DNA of 64,000 nt. It comes from Larus michahellis (lineage: Eukaryota > Chordata > Aves > Charadriiformes > Laridae). The stretch spans positions 21,981,583-22,045,582 of the forward strand of contig NC_133901.1 of NCBI RefSeq assembly GCF_964199755.1, given 5' to 3'. A program made the position numbers and the translations under genes. The notes beneath the pieces were generated by a model. That model was given only the letters and a program-made list of their open reading frames with translations. It searched no databases and was not told where the DNA came from. Positions 13,301-26,300 of the stretch are shown piece by piece (position 1 is the stretch's first letter; every line of letters starts with the position of its first letter).

Positions 13301-16300
13301 AGGTTTTTTTCCACTTGATACTAGGGCCGTAGGGGAAAGAGAAAATTCTAAAAGCTCAATCTAAATTCAGCTGCAGGAGGTAGCTTTTAATTGCACTTTG
13401 GATCAATAGAGAAGCAATCCAACACTTGTTCTTGGTTACCAGGCAGGGGTTTGTATTTTTCCAGACAATTTTCCCCTGCTTCTCATATGTTCCCTTTTCC
13501 TTATTTGCTCACACAATCTGGAGTCTTCACAATTTAAGTGCAGAACAAAGCATTCATATCACTAGAGAACATATCAAATCATATATCTGTGCCACAGGTT
13601 TTGGTACTTTATCAGCAGCAATAGCATGCTCAGTAAGTAGTCCCAACATTTAAGCACTTTAAAGTACTAGAAAACTGTTAAAAATAGCAGTCTCAAATCC
13701 TCATAGCCTGTACTGAAGTGATAGGTGTACACAAGTACTTAAAGGGTGCCAAATAGCATTTTATTTCATTTCCCATCTGTATAAAACTAAAAGCAGGACA
13801 AAAGGTAGACAGACATTAATAAAGCTCCATCCAGAATTCTCCTTCTATCAAGAGAAAATGTGTTATTGTAGCCCTCTTGTGTTCAGTTGGATTAACAGCT
13901 ATTAGATCCAGACTGTCCTTCCTTACAACCCCTTAAATTAAGGCTCTGCATTCTTTAACCACATTGCCATTCAGTTCTTGGCCCACTCCACCTTCACTCA
14001 TTCAGTTTCTTTCATGTTTTTCCCCTTTCCATCCTGGTTGTAAGATCTACACACATTCAGACCGTCCTCTGAAACAGCAGAGTGCTCAGTCGGTATATGC
14101 ACACTGTGAAACAAGAGAACTGCTGCTTTGGCGTAAGGAAGACTGCAACATCCCTCATTACCTGTAAGCATGCATATTCCCAGCATTTCTTCTCCATAAA
14201 AGGACTGTAAGTAACACAATTTACAGCCTTGTTTCCCTCTTTTAGATAACACCTATGAGATCTATTTTTAAACTATGTCCCACCAACACCATTTAGACAC
14301 ATGCAACGTTTCTCTACCCTTACAGAAATTGCCCTGACATTCCCCAAAACCTGTAAGTACTATTGACAGTCCTGTTGATCCCAGACCTTCCCTACCAATC
14401 AACAAGATTAAAACCTCTGGTGTCCACCACTTAGCTGGGACACCGCGCAGTCATGGTTCTAAGAGGTAGTTGCTTTTACAGTATTCTTTTGCAAGTTGCA
14501 AAGGCTGTAGCAAACAGAAGAGCAAGTTCTGGCTGCATTGCTATAGGTGCTTAATGGGATGGAGTCTCGTATCTGAGGATGAAGTAATGGGTTGTTTCCC
14601 AAAAGACACTCACCTTCCACATCTGCTGCCTTGGTCATCTTTAATTCAGCCACTGCAAGACCAGCTCACTCTTACAGATCAGGAGGCTGAGACAAGGAGT
14701 TCAGCTGTGCTTCAAGAGCTGCTATCACCTGTCTCAAGGAGCTGAACTCCAACATGGACATGCTGCTGCGGAGGAAACCTGAAGAAGGAGCCATAAACTA
14801 AGAGAGAAAGAAGGAGAAATGAATGAGAACCAGGAAAAGACAAAGGACAGTACTAGACCAGAAAAACAGCTATGGCTTAGCAGCAACACCAGCAAGGAAT
14901 GTTAGCAAGCAATGCCCACTCTTGATCAGCAGCCCAGGGGTGCACTTCAGCTCATGAAAACTTAAAGAGTTTTGACAGATATGTGCATATAGATTTTCAG
15001 CAGCTGAAACCATAAGGAAAACAGGCTTCAGAAATAAAAATTAATATAGACAGTGAGAGTCATGGTATCTTCTTTGTTTGAAAGACAGCTACAGAAGCAA
15101 AGCTAGGAGCAAGTTAAACCCTATTCTTTGTCTTTCCCTATAAACAAGGTCAAGGGGAGAAAAGCATGCACTTCCATAACATTGGTTATTGCAAGTCAGT
15201 TTCCTGAAAAACAGGATAATATAAAGCATTTCAGAGGAAAAACTGAAAGACAACATATAAAAATACAGATGGGAAATCCCACAGTCAAACTGTATTTCTA
15301 CATAAATTTATCTTGGGTTTGAGCTGGATAAATGCTAAGAGATACCTAAGCCGCTGGGTGTCTCACAGAAAGCATGATTCATAGCACACCGGGGCCTTGG
15401 TAAACAAAATTGACAGGACTTACTTAGTAACTCAGTTCTAACAGCGAGATGTAAGGCAACCCATGATATCTTTGTGACAAAAAGCAGTTTAGGAATTAAT
15501 GTACCACATATTCTGCAGACAAGCCAGTTAATCCCACCAAAATTAGTGTAAGACATCGAAAATAAGTCAAAGAATACGGTTCAACTTATCTGTGTGAGCA
15601 CAGATTGTACAATAAAACTGGTAAGAGACCCTGGGTACACAAGGGAGTGGGAGGGCTATTATTTACAGCAACTATGAGCTGCCTGTATGTTGCAGGGGAA
15701 AAGGCTCATGCTACAGAAGCAGAAAGCAAAGTGTCTAATGACCCCATACATTTATTATTTGATAAAATATTTTATATTTAGATTTATGAAAAAGAAATTG
15801 TATAGATTTTATTACTGATATTATTTTGATGTTTGCTTCCATTGCCGAAGTGATAAAACCAGTAAGTGTTACTGTCTTTGAATCTGTTCAACTATTAGCT
15901 TTTACACATTAATAGAGTTCAGTAGACCACACGCAGTTACCTAGAGACCATGCCCTTACTTCCTCCAAAGGGGCAAAAAACTTTGCGGGACAATTTGGTA
16001 GCAGTCACTTAAGAGATCGCCTTATACTCAGGAGAGAAGCAGAGAAAGCCTTCAAAGGCCACACTGCAACTCACTGAAAGATGGTTACTGGATGACAAAA
16101 GAGGTTTTTTTAACTGTTGAACTGGCAGAAATTCATCATTTTCTGTAGAGTTTGATCGTGATATTTCACTGTTAGCCAGGTCATTCAGAACTGAGGACTT
16201 CATCTACAGAGACAAAAAGCCTTAGAGAGCTTTCCTTCTGAAGTATACAGTAGTAAATCTGATCAACGTAAAAATCTGTCCCTTTCCTGCATCTAGCGTA

Positions 16301-17449
16301 TTCAAAATATCTCCAATAGTTGAAGTCAACGCCACACCAAAAAACTCATTGCTAAGACCTGCCACACAGCTTATCTGAAACTTAAATGAAGGTTGCAACA
16401 TAAGGAATGTAAGAAGCAATCAACTATGCATTCCCATTTAGAAAACCAATACATGTATTATAGCGCTTTCACCACAAGGACACCATTTGCATTCTCAAAC
16501 ACTTTCAAACTTTACTAATCCAGAGTTCATATACCTTATTTAAAACATTCTATAACATGGTCTACACAGACATCTAAACAGGCTTTTCTGACTACAGATC
16601 AGTAACAGCTTCATTGTTTCCAGTCAATTTTTGTTGGAAGTAGAAAACAGGGGATTTTGCCTTGGGAAAGGTGAGAAGTTTAAGCTGATCAAAATGAGAT
16701 GTGTCTTGTTAAAAAAAAAAAAAAAAATTACAGTATTATAAACCACATAGGCTCCTCAGCCACCCTTTAGACATGGAAAGAGTTTGTGAAGCCCTTTCAG
16801 ATTCCTTCTACTGCTCCTGAATACCGCAGGGAGCAGTGAGCTACACCTCATGTTAACAGGTCAACATTCAGGCACTCCAGGTGTTAAAAAGCCAGCCAGT
16901 GCTGTATTTGAGCCTGTGAAGGCTGCGAGTAACTGTGAGGAATAAGGATGCTGCCCGGCTTGTCCCCATCCTTTCTGAGTGAGAAAGTGTCATGAGACAA
17001 GTGTAACCACCTTCTGTGGCTGCAGTTTGCGTCCTCTGTATATATCATATTGTAGACTCTGCTCATCCCATCCAGCATAAATTAGTATTTCTCTAATACC
17101 TCAGATGGGTCCCAAGGGCTCTCAGGGAAGGGGTTGATCCTCTGACACTATGTTGTAAGAACCTTTGCAGACCTCTGAAGGGGAACCAGAGAAGAGGTCT
17201 ATACAAGCTGGCAAGCAGGACACACAATAAGGCTATACATCCCGAGCTGGGGCCATGAAGCAGTTGTTTGTCTCAGCTCGTTAGTTCATCATGGGCCTTT
17301 AACCTTACTGCTCCAGCTCACTCAGCTCCACTACAACACATCTGACAAGCTCTCCCTCCAACCTAGAATTTGGACATGGGCCATGTAAAGCAGGAGCCAG
17401 AGCACATAATTCACAGAGCGGAAGAAAAGATGGATCATCCAAATAGACT
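10341..17449. other. Intergenic region between AP1S3 and WDFY1
   Basis: No gene is recognised here. The stretch holds a 59-bp tandem repeat (11554-11680), an A-run at about 16711, and one long but unrecognised minus-strand ORF (10450-11067) just upstream of the presumed AP1S3 promoter. Base composition becomes steadily more AT-rich away from the CpG island. Confidence 0.7.
11554..11680. repeat. 59-bp tandem repeat, two copies plus a partial third
   Basis: The unit begins 'atcccactgat' at 11554 and again at 11613, and a third partial start 'atccca' is at 11672, giving a period of exactly 59 bases. The two full copies differ at a handful of positions (for example tatttaat/tacttcat). Confidence 0.9.
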
Positions 17450-20331
17450 AAGTGAATATCAAGAAATATTTTATTGTACATGTAATCAAAGTTTAAAAAA
17501 CAGACAAGGAACGAGGGACGGATTTATCTAGCATCTCTTAACTATGCAGGGTACATAAATACAACTAGTAAAGAATGAGCCCATATTAGTACCCTTTGCT
17601 CCCCTTCCCTGCCCCAACGAAGAAGGTTATACAAGCGAGACTAGTAATGCTTCAAATCAAGCCTTCTCGGTAATTGCACACTTGAGTTGACATCATTGAA
17701 GTATGTTCAATTTCATGAGAGAGTATGTGCCTTCAAAATAGTTGTTTCTAAACAAAAACACTATCTCTTTAGTGGTTTGTAAGGATTACTCATTCAACAC
17801 CAAGAGTATACTTAAATGACTAATGATTTAGCAGCCATAATTGTCTTGTTACATCTGAACTGACACTACCTTTAAGTATATCAATTATAGAAAATAGATT
17901 CCTTAGGTTTAACAATATGTAATAGAGAATATATTATTTAGTGGCAAAACCATAATGTAAGATAGGTGGCTGTCAAGAAGCAGAGGAAGTATTCACAGGG
18001 AAGGGGGGGAGCTGCATGCTGAGCAGGGGGCACGTTGACTAATCAGAACTAAAAAAGCTGAAGCTCAGGAGTGCTAGCTGCAAAGGAGTTACACCTCGGT
18101 ATCACTGGTGTAAGTTTTAGAACGTCTGGTTTGAAAAAGATGCTATTCATCCCATACCTACATCGATCTCCCAGCTTAACTCACAACCCTAGATCCTCCT
18201 TACCACAGCACAGTAGGATCTTAAACAGTTCTAGCAACGTAACTCATGTTCAGCCTTACACGCTGCAAGGAAGGCGGCCTCCATTCTCTTCCAAACCCAG
18301 GTAGGAAGAAGTCTGAAAGCAAATGCAGAGCATTATCAGGGCTAATTCACCCCTTCAACCACTCAGTTTCCTTCCTAGTTTACACGGGTGAAAGCCTTCA
18401 GATGCAGAAAGCTGCATTTATTTTTGATTTATTATTGATTTTCTCTCAATAGCTTAGAAATAAGCCTTCATAAAAAACATAAGCTATACAGCATGTAGCA
18501 AGGGATGAATCAAATCAGTGTGACTAGTGCTAAATCCCAAATTGAAGGTAAGACAAGTTTTGGGATTCCCACAAAAGAGGGGTTTGTTTATTCTTTAGTG
18601 GCCCAATAAGCCTAGCAAATTAAAAGACTCTTCGCAAAACTTCCAGAGAAGGCCCATGGAAAGGCAGACAAAGCCAGATCCAAAAGAACAGTAACTAATA
18701 TACTCTGGATTCTAATGCCCTTTGGAGACTATCAGCTTTTTGGCTTAAAATGCAAGTGAATCATGACGTATGAATGATACCGTGATCTTCATCTATTTCA
18801 GCCTACAGCATGGTCCAATGCAGATTATTAGTGTCAAGTTACACTCCTAGGACTTGAATTCACTAACACTCATAGCACCACTTGATTGTTGCTGTAAAGA
18901 AAGACAGTCTAACCCTTAAGTCCTCTGCCAGAAAGAGCCTATTACCTTTGATAGTTGTGCAACACCATCACCATCTATTCTGGGCCAGCTGACCTACCCA
19001 CATTTTTTGTCCTCACACATATGCATCTGTTTTCAGAAAAATCTGAATAGCTCCAAGCTTAAACTCTGTGACATATTACCTTAGCTTTCAAAGTTTCAAA
19101 ATAAGTTCTCCGTACAATGTTCAAATGTAGGAAATTCACACAACTGACAGACCAATTTATTGACAGTATCTCACTAGTTATTTCCTGTACGGACCAACTG
19201 CACAGTCATAAAAGCCTCCCAGCTCTTCTTCATACTTCTCAGCTTTGAAACAGGAAAAGATCAATATAGATATCTCAGGATTAACAGACCTAGGTGCAGG
19301 GAAAAAAGCAGCTGTTCTGTACCTCAGTAATTATTGCTCAGTATTTATCTGTTTTAAGCAACACCAAGGCAGTATTTGAATTTATGCTGCACTTAGACAG
19401 GTTCCCTACCATTAAAGAAACATCAGCCTTTCCACAGGAAAAAGTCTCTAAAATTTAGCTGGCCATTTTTTCTTAGCCATTACATTTAACAAGGCAGATT
19501 TGCTTAGCTTCCCATTCTAACAGCATTATAGAGTTGTCAAAGTACACGGCTCATACCTACGACCTGTCTTTAGAGTAGAGTAGCTGGGCTGCACGTTTTC
19601 ATAAGAACTACAGAAGTTTATTAGCTATGCTAAAACACTACTTAAAGAGCCTAGAATTGTTCGAAGACTCACCAGCTACCTAAACAGAACAGTTGTTCCA
19701 CAAAAGTGACTTCACTAATAACTGAACTTGAAGACAAACACTACAAGAAAGCCAATAAAGGAAATCTTGTGTGATCAAAGGTTCTCTTATTATCTCATCT
19801 GAAAGAAGCTACCTGCCACTTTGAAGTATCTCCTCCTTCCATAGGAATAACCAACATACCTTTTGGAGGCAGTTTAGACAGTGACTGCTCAAAAGTATTT
19901 CTACACAACTGCTTTTTGGAAGAGAAAATAAGTTATTTTACTATTTGCACAAATCGAATTTACTACACTCATTTTACTCTGATAATGTTTTAGCTACAAG
20001 GTTATCTGTACAAGATATATCAGCAGAGATAGCACATCGTTAACACTACATATGTAAACCGAGAAACAACAGGTCCTTTCATCAAGGTGTCATATTGCAG
20101 GTAAGCCATTTTACGTTAGTCCAAGAGGCTGCAAAACTGCACTTCCACACCAAGGAGATTCCCGGTGAGCCCAACAGAAAAGCCGTGCTCTACAAAGGTG
20201 ACTGTCCATCCTGGAACAGCAGCAGGAGAAGAATCAAGCAACCAGTGTTTGCGGTAATATTCTTAAGAAGGATTCCATTCATTCGGTGCGTATTGCTGTA
20301 CATAAGGTGCATAAACCTGTTGGGTATGAGA
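17450..20331 (-). other. WDFY1: WDFY1 3' untranslated region
   Basis: From the WDFY1 stop codon at 20332-20334 the minus strand runs about 2.9 kb without another recognisable exon. It reaches an AATAAA signal at 17470-17475 that is preceded by a TGTA motif. Alternative signals exist higher up (for example near 18420), so shorter mRNAs are possible. The 3' boundary is an estimate from the signal position. Confidence 0.6.
17470..17475 (-). other. Polyadenylation signal AATAAA for WDFY1
   Basis: The minus strand reads ACAATAAAATATT here, with UGUA just upstream. It is the best distal signal before the AP1S3-WDFY1 intergenic stretch. Cleavage would fall around 17450. Confidence 0.55.
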
Positions 20332-20391
20332 TCAGCGTGAAGAGAAGCCAGTTGCAAGGCTGCAACCAACTACCGGTGTCATGTCCCAGAT
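20332..20391 (-). CDS. WDFY1: WDFY1 exon 12 (residues 392-410 and stop)
   Basis: It encodes [19 protein letters not shown] then TGA. Acceptor CTTCCAG. The last two residues before the stop differ from the mammalian ending I remember (SPH), a minor change. Confidence 0.97.
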   Translation of the reverse strand: MWDMTPVVGCSLATGFSSR

Positions 20392-23300
20392 CTGGAAGAA
20401 AATATTGTGGAGAATTACATAGCATTATTGTAAGACCTAAGAGGTATTTCTGTAAGAGGCACAGAAGCAAACATAAAGACCTCCCTGGACACAAGGTAAC
20501 AAAACCTCTTTAAGCTATCCTTGAGGAAAACGTCATCAAGTTATACCAGCCTTCCAAGCCAAAAGCCAAACTTAGGGCTCAAAAGAGTCTTCTAGGAGTA
20601 CTCTGTAGGTCTGTTTTAAAAAATGCTATGCAGTTTGTTATAAACATGCTTACAGAAAAACAGTAAATACAGACGCTGGAACAGTCTCAGTTCTGACATG
20701 CATGGAGGATGCATAGCTTAAGCACAGCAAGATCCTACATCATCTGATTTCCATGTCACTGTTATAACCAGGGCTTTTAGTGGCAATGCTCCAAGAAGCC
20801 AGGGAGCTCAGTGAAGGAAGCCTTCATGTTTCATCATGTCTGTGTCTTTAAGGCCACTGGCAGTCTCTCCTACTGCTGCTGCCTGCTTTGTTTGTCCAGA
20901 GGACACCAACAGTAACCAGTTCTGACAGCTAGACTCCACATAGTGGAGTTTCAGGTCATTTCCTCATTCAGCAACAGGAGGAACAGTCGGCAACAAATAC
21001 AATCCTTGCTACCCACAACAGTTGGCTTTATAGCAACAGTTGTCACGTAAGTACAAATAGAGAAAGAGGTACATGAATACCTTCACAATCCGGTCGCTCC
21101 CACAAGTCACCATTAGCCCTCTGGAGATGTCCATGGACATATGTGAAATGTTGTGTTTTCCTTCATGAAAGGTTGCCAAGGAAGTACGGCTGCAAGAGAA
21201 CAATTCAAAAGAAACCAGCCATCAGATGAAGCTTGATGGCATCATTATACCAGTACAAAATAAACTTACAAGAAAATTAAGTTGCCTAAGTACTAATAAA
21301 TCAGTCCTGAGAACTGCAGTGCCATATTAAAGGGGACAGAATTAAATTAGCAAGTCATGCTATGACATTGCTTGAGTAGTTACATAGGTGTGACATTTCC
21401 TGGCCTCCTGCAGCCTGACTGTTAATAGTACTAGAGCAGAAGTGGGACACTGCATTAATAAATAATTCTACTTTTGGTTATAAAGTCAAGCTCAGCTACA
21501 TTTTTTCCTGCTGGCTATAGTGAGTCGACTAGGGCACAGCACCTCTCTCTTTCATAAAACAAAAAGACACCAACAAAAAACCAAATGACAGCAACAACAC
21601 AACACCCCCAATATTGGCATCTGATTACTTTGGTCCTTTAGCACTCCAGGTGTCCAAGGAGGTGACAGGACAGTGAACAGTGAAGTGTTGTTCATATCGA
21701 AATAAAAAGGGGTTTCATTCATTGCTAAGAGTAGTTTAATGAGACAGCAAATGATGTTTAACCCAATTTGCCTGCATGGAGAAAATAATGTTGGGCTGTG
21801 ATGAATATTCCTGTAGGAACAGTTTTCAGTAAGTGTACGTGAATTAACGCATATACATCCTGGCAGCTGTGATGCATTATCAGGCACCATTTAGCAACTT
21901 TAAGTGCAATCAATAGCCTTTACCTGAACAGAAGTCTTGAGACAAATACGTTTCAACTCTAGATCTGGGCTCATGGAAAAGAAGAAATCAAGTGGATAAA
22001 GCTGTAATACTACATCTGATCTAAATCAGCTTGCAGAGCCAGCTGAGGGATCTCTGCTACTGCAGTGCAAAGGTGGCCTTTTAGCAGAGTCAGCTTGCCA
22101 TGTTTGTGTAGCATTGTGTGTGGATGTGGAGCAGGCAGAAGTGTTTCTGCACCTCAGCAGTATTACTTTAATCTATTACTCCTTAATACTCACTCTTCAT
22201 CCTTGATTGACTCAAAACAGGAATCACAGACACGGACCTGGAACTCAAATCCCATGATGGGGTAACTTGACCGCTTGGTACTGCACTTGCCACATACTGC
22301 TTGTCCACATTTTCTGCAGTGATGCTTCATGGAGGAAAAAGCAAACAAACAAATCACCATATTGTGCCACTTGACCACTTTATCAAGTTTTCACTGAGCA
22401 ACAACAATGAAGTTTCTGGTTTGCAACCTGCTAGGAAGCAAACTGTTAGGAAGTTTTCTGTTACTTCAAGCAAAGACCAAGGACTCTGGAGTTCTGAAGA
22501 GTCTTGCTGGCCATTAATGGGTTTACCTCCTTATTCTCCCTGTCCATCCTCTTCTCCTTTTGCAAGCTCTTTCTGGGAGCAGGGGAAAAAGAGGGCTGAA
22601 CAAGCAACCAAGAAAATAACAGTCTAAGAAAGCCAGAAACAGATGGGTGTCTTGGTGCCCGTCCAGTCCCTCCAAAAAGAAAGCTGCTTCACTGAACTGA
22701 GTACCTTATAACCTTATGTTAGGCTGCAGTTTTCTCAGTTATGGGGCATTGTGTGCTACTTCACACAACACTTAAGGATTAGCTATCCACAGCTTCAGTG
22801 TACAGAAATATTCAGAGAAATCCAACGGAGCAGTCCCAGCACAGCCTGCTTTGCCCTGTGATAGAAGTTTGATGCAACACTTTCCATAGAACTTGGAAAT
22901 TTCTCAGCACTGCCTAGAAGCTGTAACCTCTCAATAAACCCTCACTTCAAAGCAGCAAAAAAACAACAGTTTAAAAGATCTAACAGCTTTAGTGGTTTTC
23001 TGTTTGCATTTTGCTTAAGTGCTGAAGTACAGCTAAGCACTCAAACCAGCGATCTCACCTGTCTTAACCCTAATGTCTTTGTGTCCCACATTTGCTTTAT
23101 ATTCCAGAAGAAAGGTTGTTCACACTTCTGACAGGAATCACTTTCTAGCCATTGAGGAGCCTACAAAAGAGCAAGAGATGCAAACAATCAGAATTATTTT
23201 TCCTCATACAACAGCCAAGGAAGTTTGTTTTAAGGGCCCAAAGTAAAGTTTTACTTGGAAAGATGCCCTGTCTCAGCTCTAGACATTACAACAATAGTTT

Positions 23301-26300
23301 GCCTACGGTATAGTACATAGGAAGCTCAGTACAAAAAACCACAAACCCAAGACTACAGTTACTTGTACCTACACACCTCCTATACTTTTTAAGCCCACAG
23401 CAGTAGGTTATGTTACTGTCTTAATAAGAAAACTAATTCAAACATCTAAGTTATTAAACTTGCTGCAGGCATTCAAAGACTGCTGCTCTGGTTGCCTAGA
23501 TGATTTTTAAGGGCTAGTGTAATCCAAGTTGCAGAAGCTATGAGGCAGTCATCCCTTCTAAGAAGGGAGGTCAAGAAGTAAATTCTGAAGTAAATATCTT
23601 GTCTGCTTCCCTAGAATTGCAGTCTGAGATAATTAAGAACTCATCTGCACTTTGCATCCTGCCCACATATTCATTATGCATCCCTTCTCCCACCCACATA
23701 TTTTTCCTGTCATAAATGGACTCAACCAAATGAAAATAATTGTAGCTTTCACATATTTCAGCACTCTCAGATACTTCAACTGAGCGTCCTTGTAAGGGAC
23801 GGAAAGAGAGGCACAATATTTTTCATATATAGACTTGAATTAGAACACGTGTATTCTATACAACTTTACACATCTGATGGGGGAGTCTCCCTGAAACACA
23901 AAAGGAAGAAAGCTAGAACAACAAAGAAGCTTTTCTTCTCAATTCACTTACATCCACTGTTGACAGTAATAAAACAATAATATTGTCAGTTGCACCACCA
24001 TATCACCATCAATATTTGTTAATACCAGATGTCCAGTTCCTACATCTTCAACCTCGATTGCATCCCCTTCCTTCCCCCATGCCAGTGGAAAATACTGTAA
24101 AGGGCAGTAACGTTTCCAGCATGGGGGGTGGGGAGGAAAGAAGAAACGAGTCGCCTCTCTGCCAAGTGAGATGTTCCATATTGCTTCTTTCAGTTACTTA
24201 CAATAGCAGTTTTCACTTAATAGCATTTTTGAGAAGACAATCCACTTTCTGGCTGTCTCTAACAGAAAAACAGGGTATCTTCCTATTCAGGCATTAAATA
24301 GGAAGTAAAAACCTGCCAACACTTCCAACACTGTTACTAACATACAGTTGGAACCGCCCAAGATCAATGGTATGGCTGTTAGTGGAGTTACCATTCCTTT
24401 TAATCAAAAGAGTCTGTCTTCTAGTCTTGCGCGCATTAGTGTGTATTTGAGAATACCCTATAACATGACTCGCTAGCTAATGCTTCAGAGGCAGTATGTT
24501 CATCATTCTTCATGCGTTTAGTTTCTTTGCTTTTGGACTGGGCTCTATTATGTTTTTCTAATGAGTTCTGAGACATCATGGCTGTTCTAAGTTAACCATA
24601 TTATTTTAATTGTATTAAAACTGCCTATTATTCAGAAGATCCCTTAATTATTGTGTGCAGATCCAGAAGAGAAATGGCCACATCTTGTTTTCCCAATTGT
24701 ATTCTAAGTCAATTCCTTGCAACTGCAAAGATTCATAATATCACAGAAGTTTTGGAGAGATGCTGAAAATGTTAGAATCACATGTAGCATTCAGTGTGTT
24801 TAAGGTGACAGCTCAACACATGTCAGAAAAACAGTTCTTACCCATGACACTTGCATTTAAGGAAAAGCAACGGGGCACAGAAGGCTGAGCCTTAAATACT
24901 GCTTTATGGGGACAACCAAAGCTAACTTCTATAATTATGGTTTAACCAACGATAGTAGTAATATACATCTTTTCAGCTCCTATGATGGATATGAACTGAT
25001 GCAGAAAGAATGTACATGGCAGGCTGGTTTGCTGTGTGCTGAGATCTTTAGAAAATATATTGTCTGGGGACTGATACTTTACATTATGAGCTGCATCTCA
25101 AAACTTCTTTACCTGCTTTGACATGAGTTGAGAACTTATTTCAAGACTGCTGAAGCACAGTCCATTGGTTTCTATACTGTAAAGGCTTGCATGCTTTAGA
25201 GAGTTCCAGCAGCAAAGGCTGTAGCCATTCCAGTGACCATGTTGTCTCATTGTGATAAGACTCTAAGCAGTCCCAAGCCTGTCCTGCACTTCTCCTGTCC
25301 TGGGAATCCATCCACTGCAATTGGACAGCCATAGATTTTCATACAGGTTTTAATAACATCATTCAGTCTTAAGTTGCAGGCGATATGAGAAAAACAGCCT
25401 GCAGAACTGACTAAGCAAAGCCACATCAGCCTCTGAAAAGAGAAAAAAAATAAAAAAGAATAAAAAAATTGTTGATCTAGAACATGACCTTACCTCTTCT
25501 CGGCTGATATCCATGTTCCAAACAGCAATTCCCCCATCAGCTGAACAAGATACCAGCTGACGTGTCAGCTGGATGTAACAGATAGCCTGCACCTTGTCAC
25601 TGCAAACAAAGTAGACACTATTTACCCATACGTATTAAAACAAAGCTTAGTTTCCCACCAAACCCCAGTTTATCCTTGTAAAGCTACCTAGGAAGCCAAA
25701 ACTGATTTCCAACACTTTGCTAAGTCTACTAAGTAGAGCTATGAAGATGAGAGAACAGATGCTGTCACCTAAGCACTATCATAGCATCAGGATGTTGCCT
25801 AGAGCAGTGTTCTTACAGCCTTGACCAGAATACCAGAGGTACAGTTCCATGCTAACATTTGCTGGGAGTAAGCACTGACAGTGAGCTGAGTGTCAACTGG
25901 CCCAGAGTGTACATGCAAATTCTCTTCTGTGTTGGCAAGGAGAGCCAGTTATCAAAACAGAGACAACTGGAAAAATAAAGAGAAATATTTGTTTCAAGAT
26001 ACAGGAAGCAGATGGAGCTTCCACTTTTGCTAACAAGTCACAGTATTTAAGCCTGCAGCTGCAAAACAAAGCATGCATTCACCAGTAAGACAGTTTAATC
26101 CTAAATAAAGTCATGGCAAAATATGTCTACCCTAAGAAACTAAACAAAGGATCTCAATGGTATTAGACTGCTTTGCAACATCTAAGTTGAATTAAAAAAG
26201 CCATTCTGCTTCTCAGAAGAACTTACTTTCCCATTCAGTATGAAGTTTGATGCTAAGTGTGATGTTTGAAGAGAAACTAACAGTGTTATAAGTCTTCACC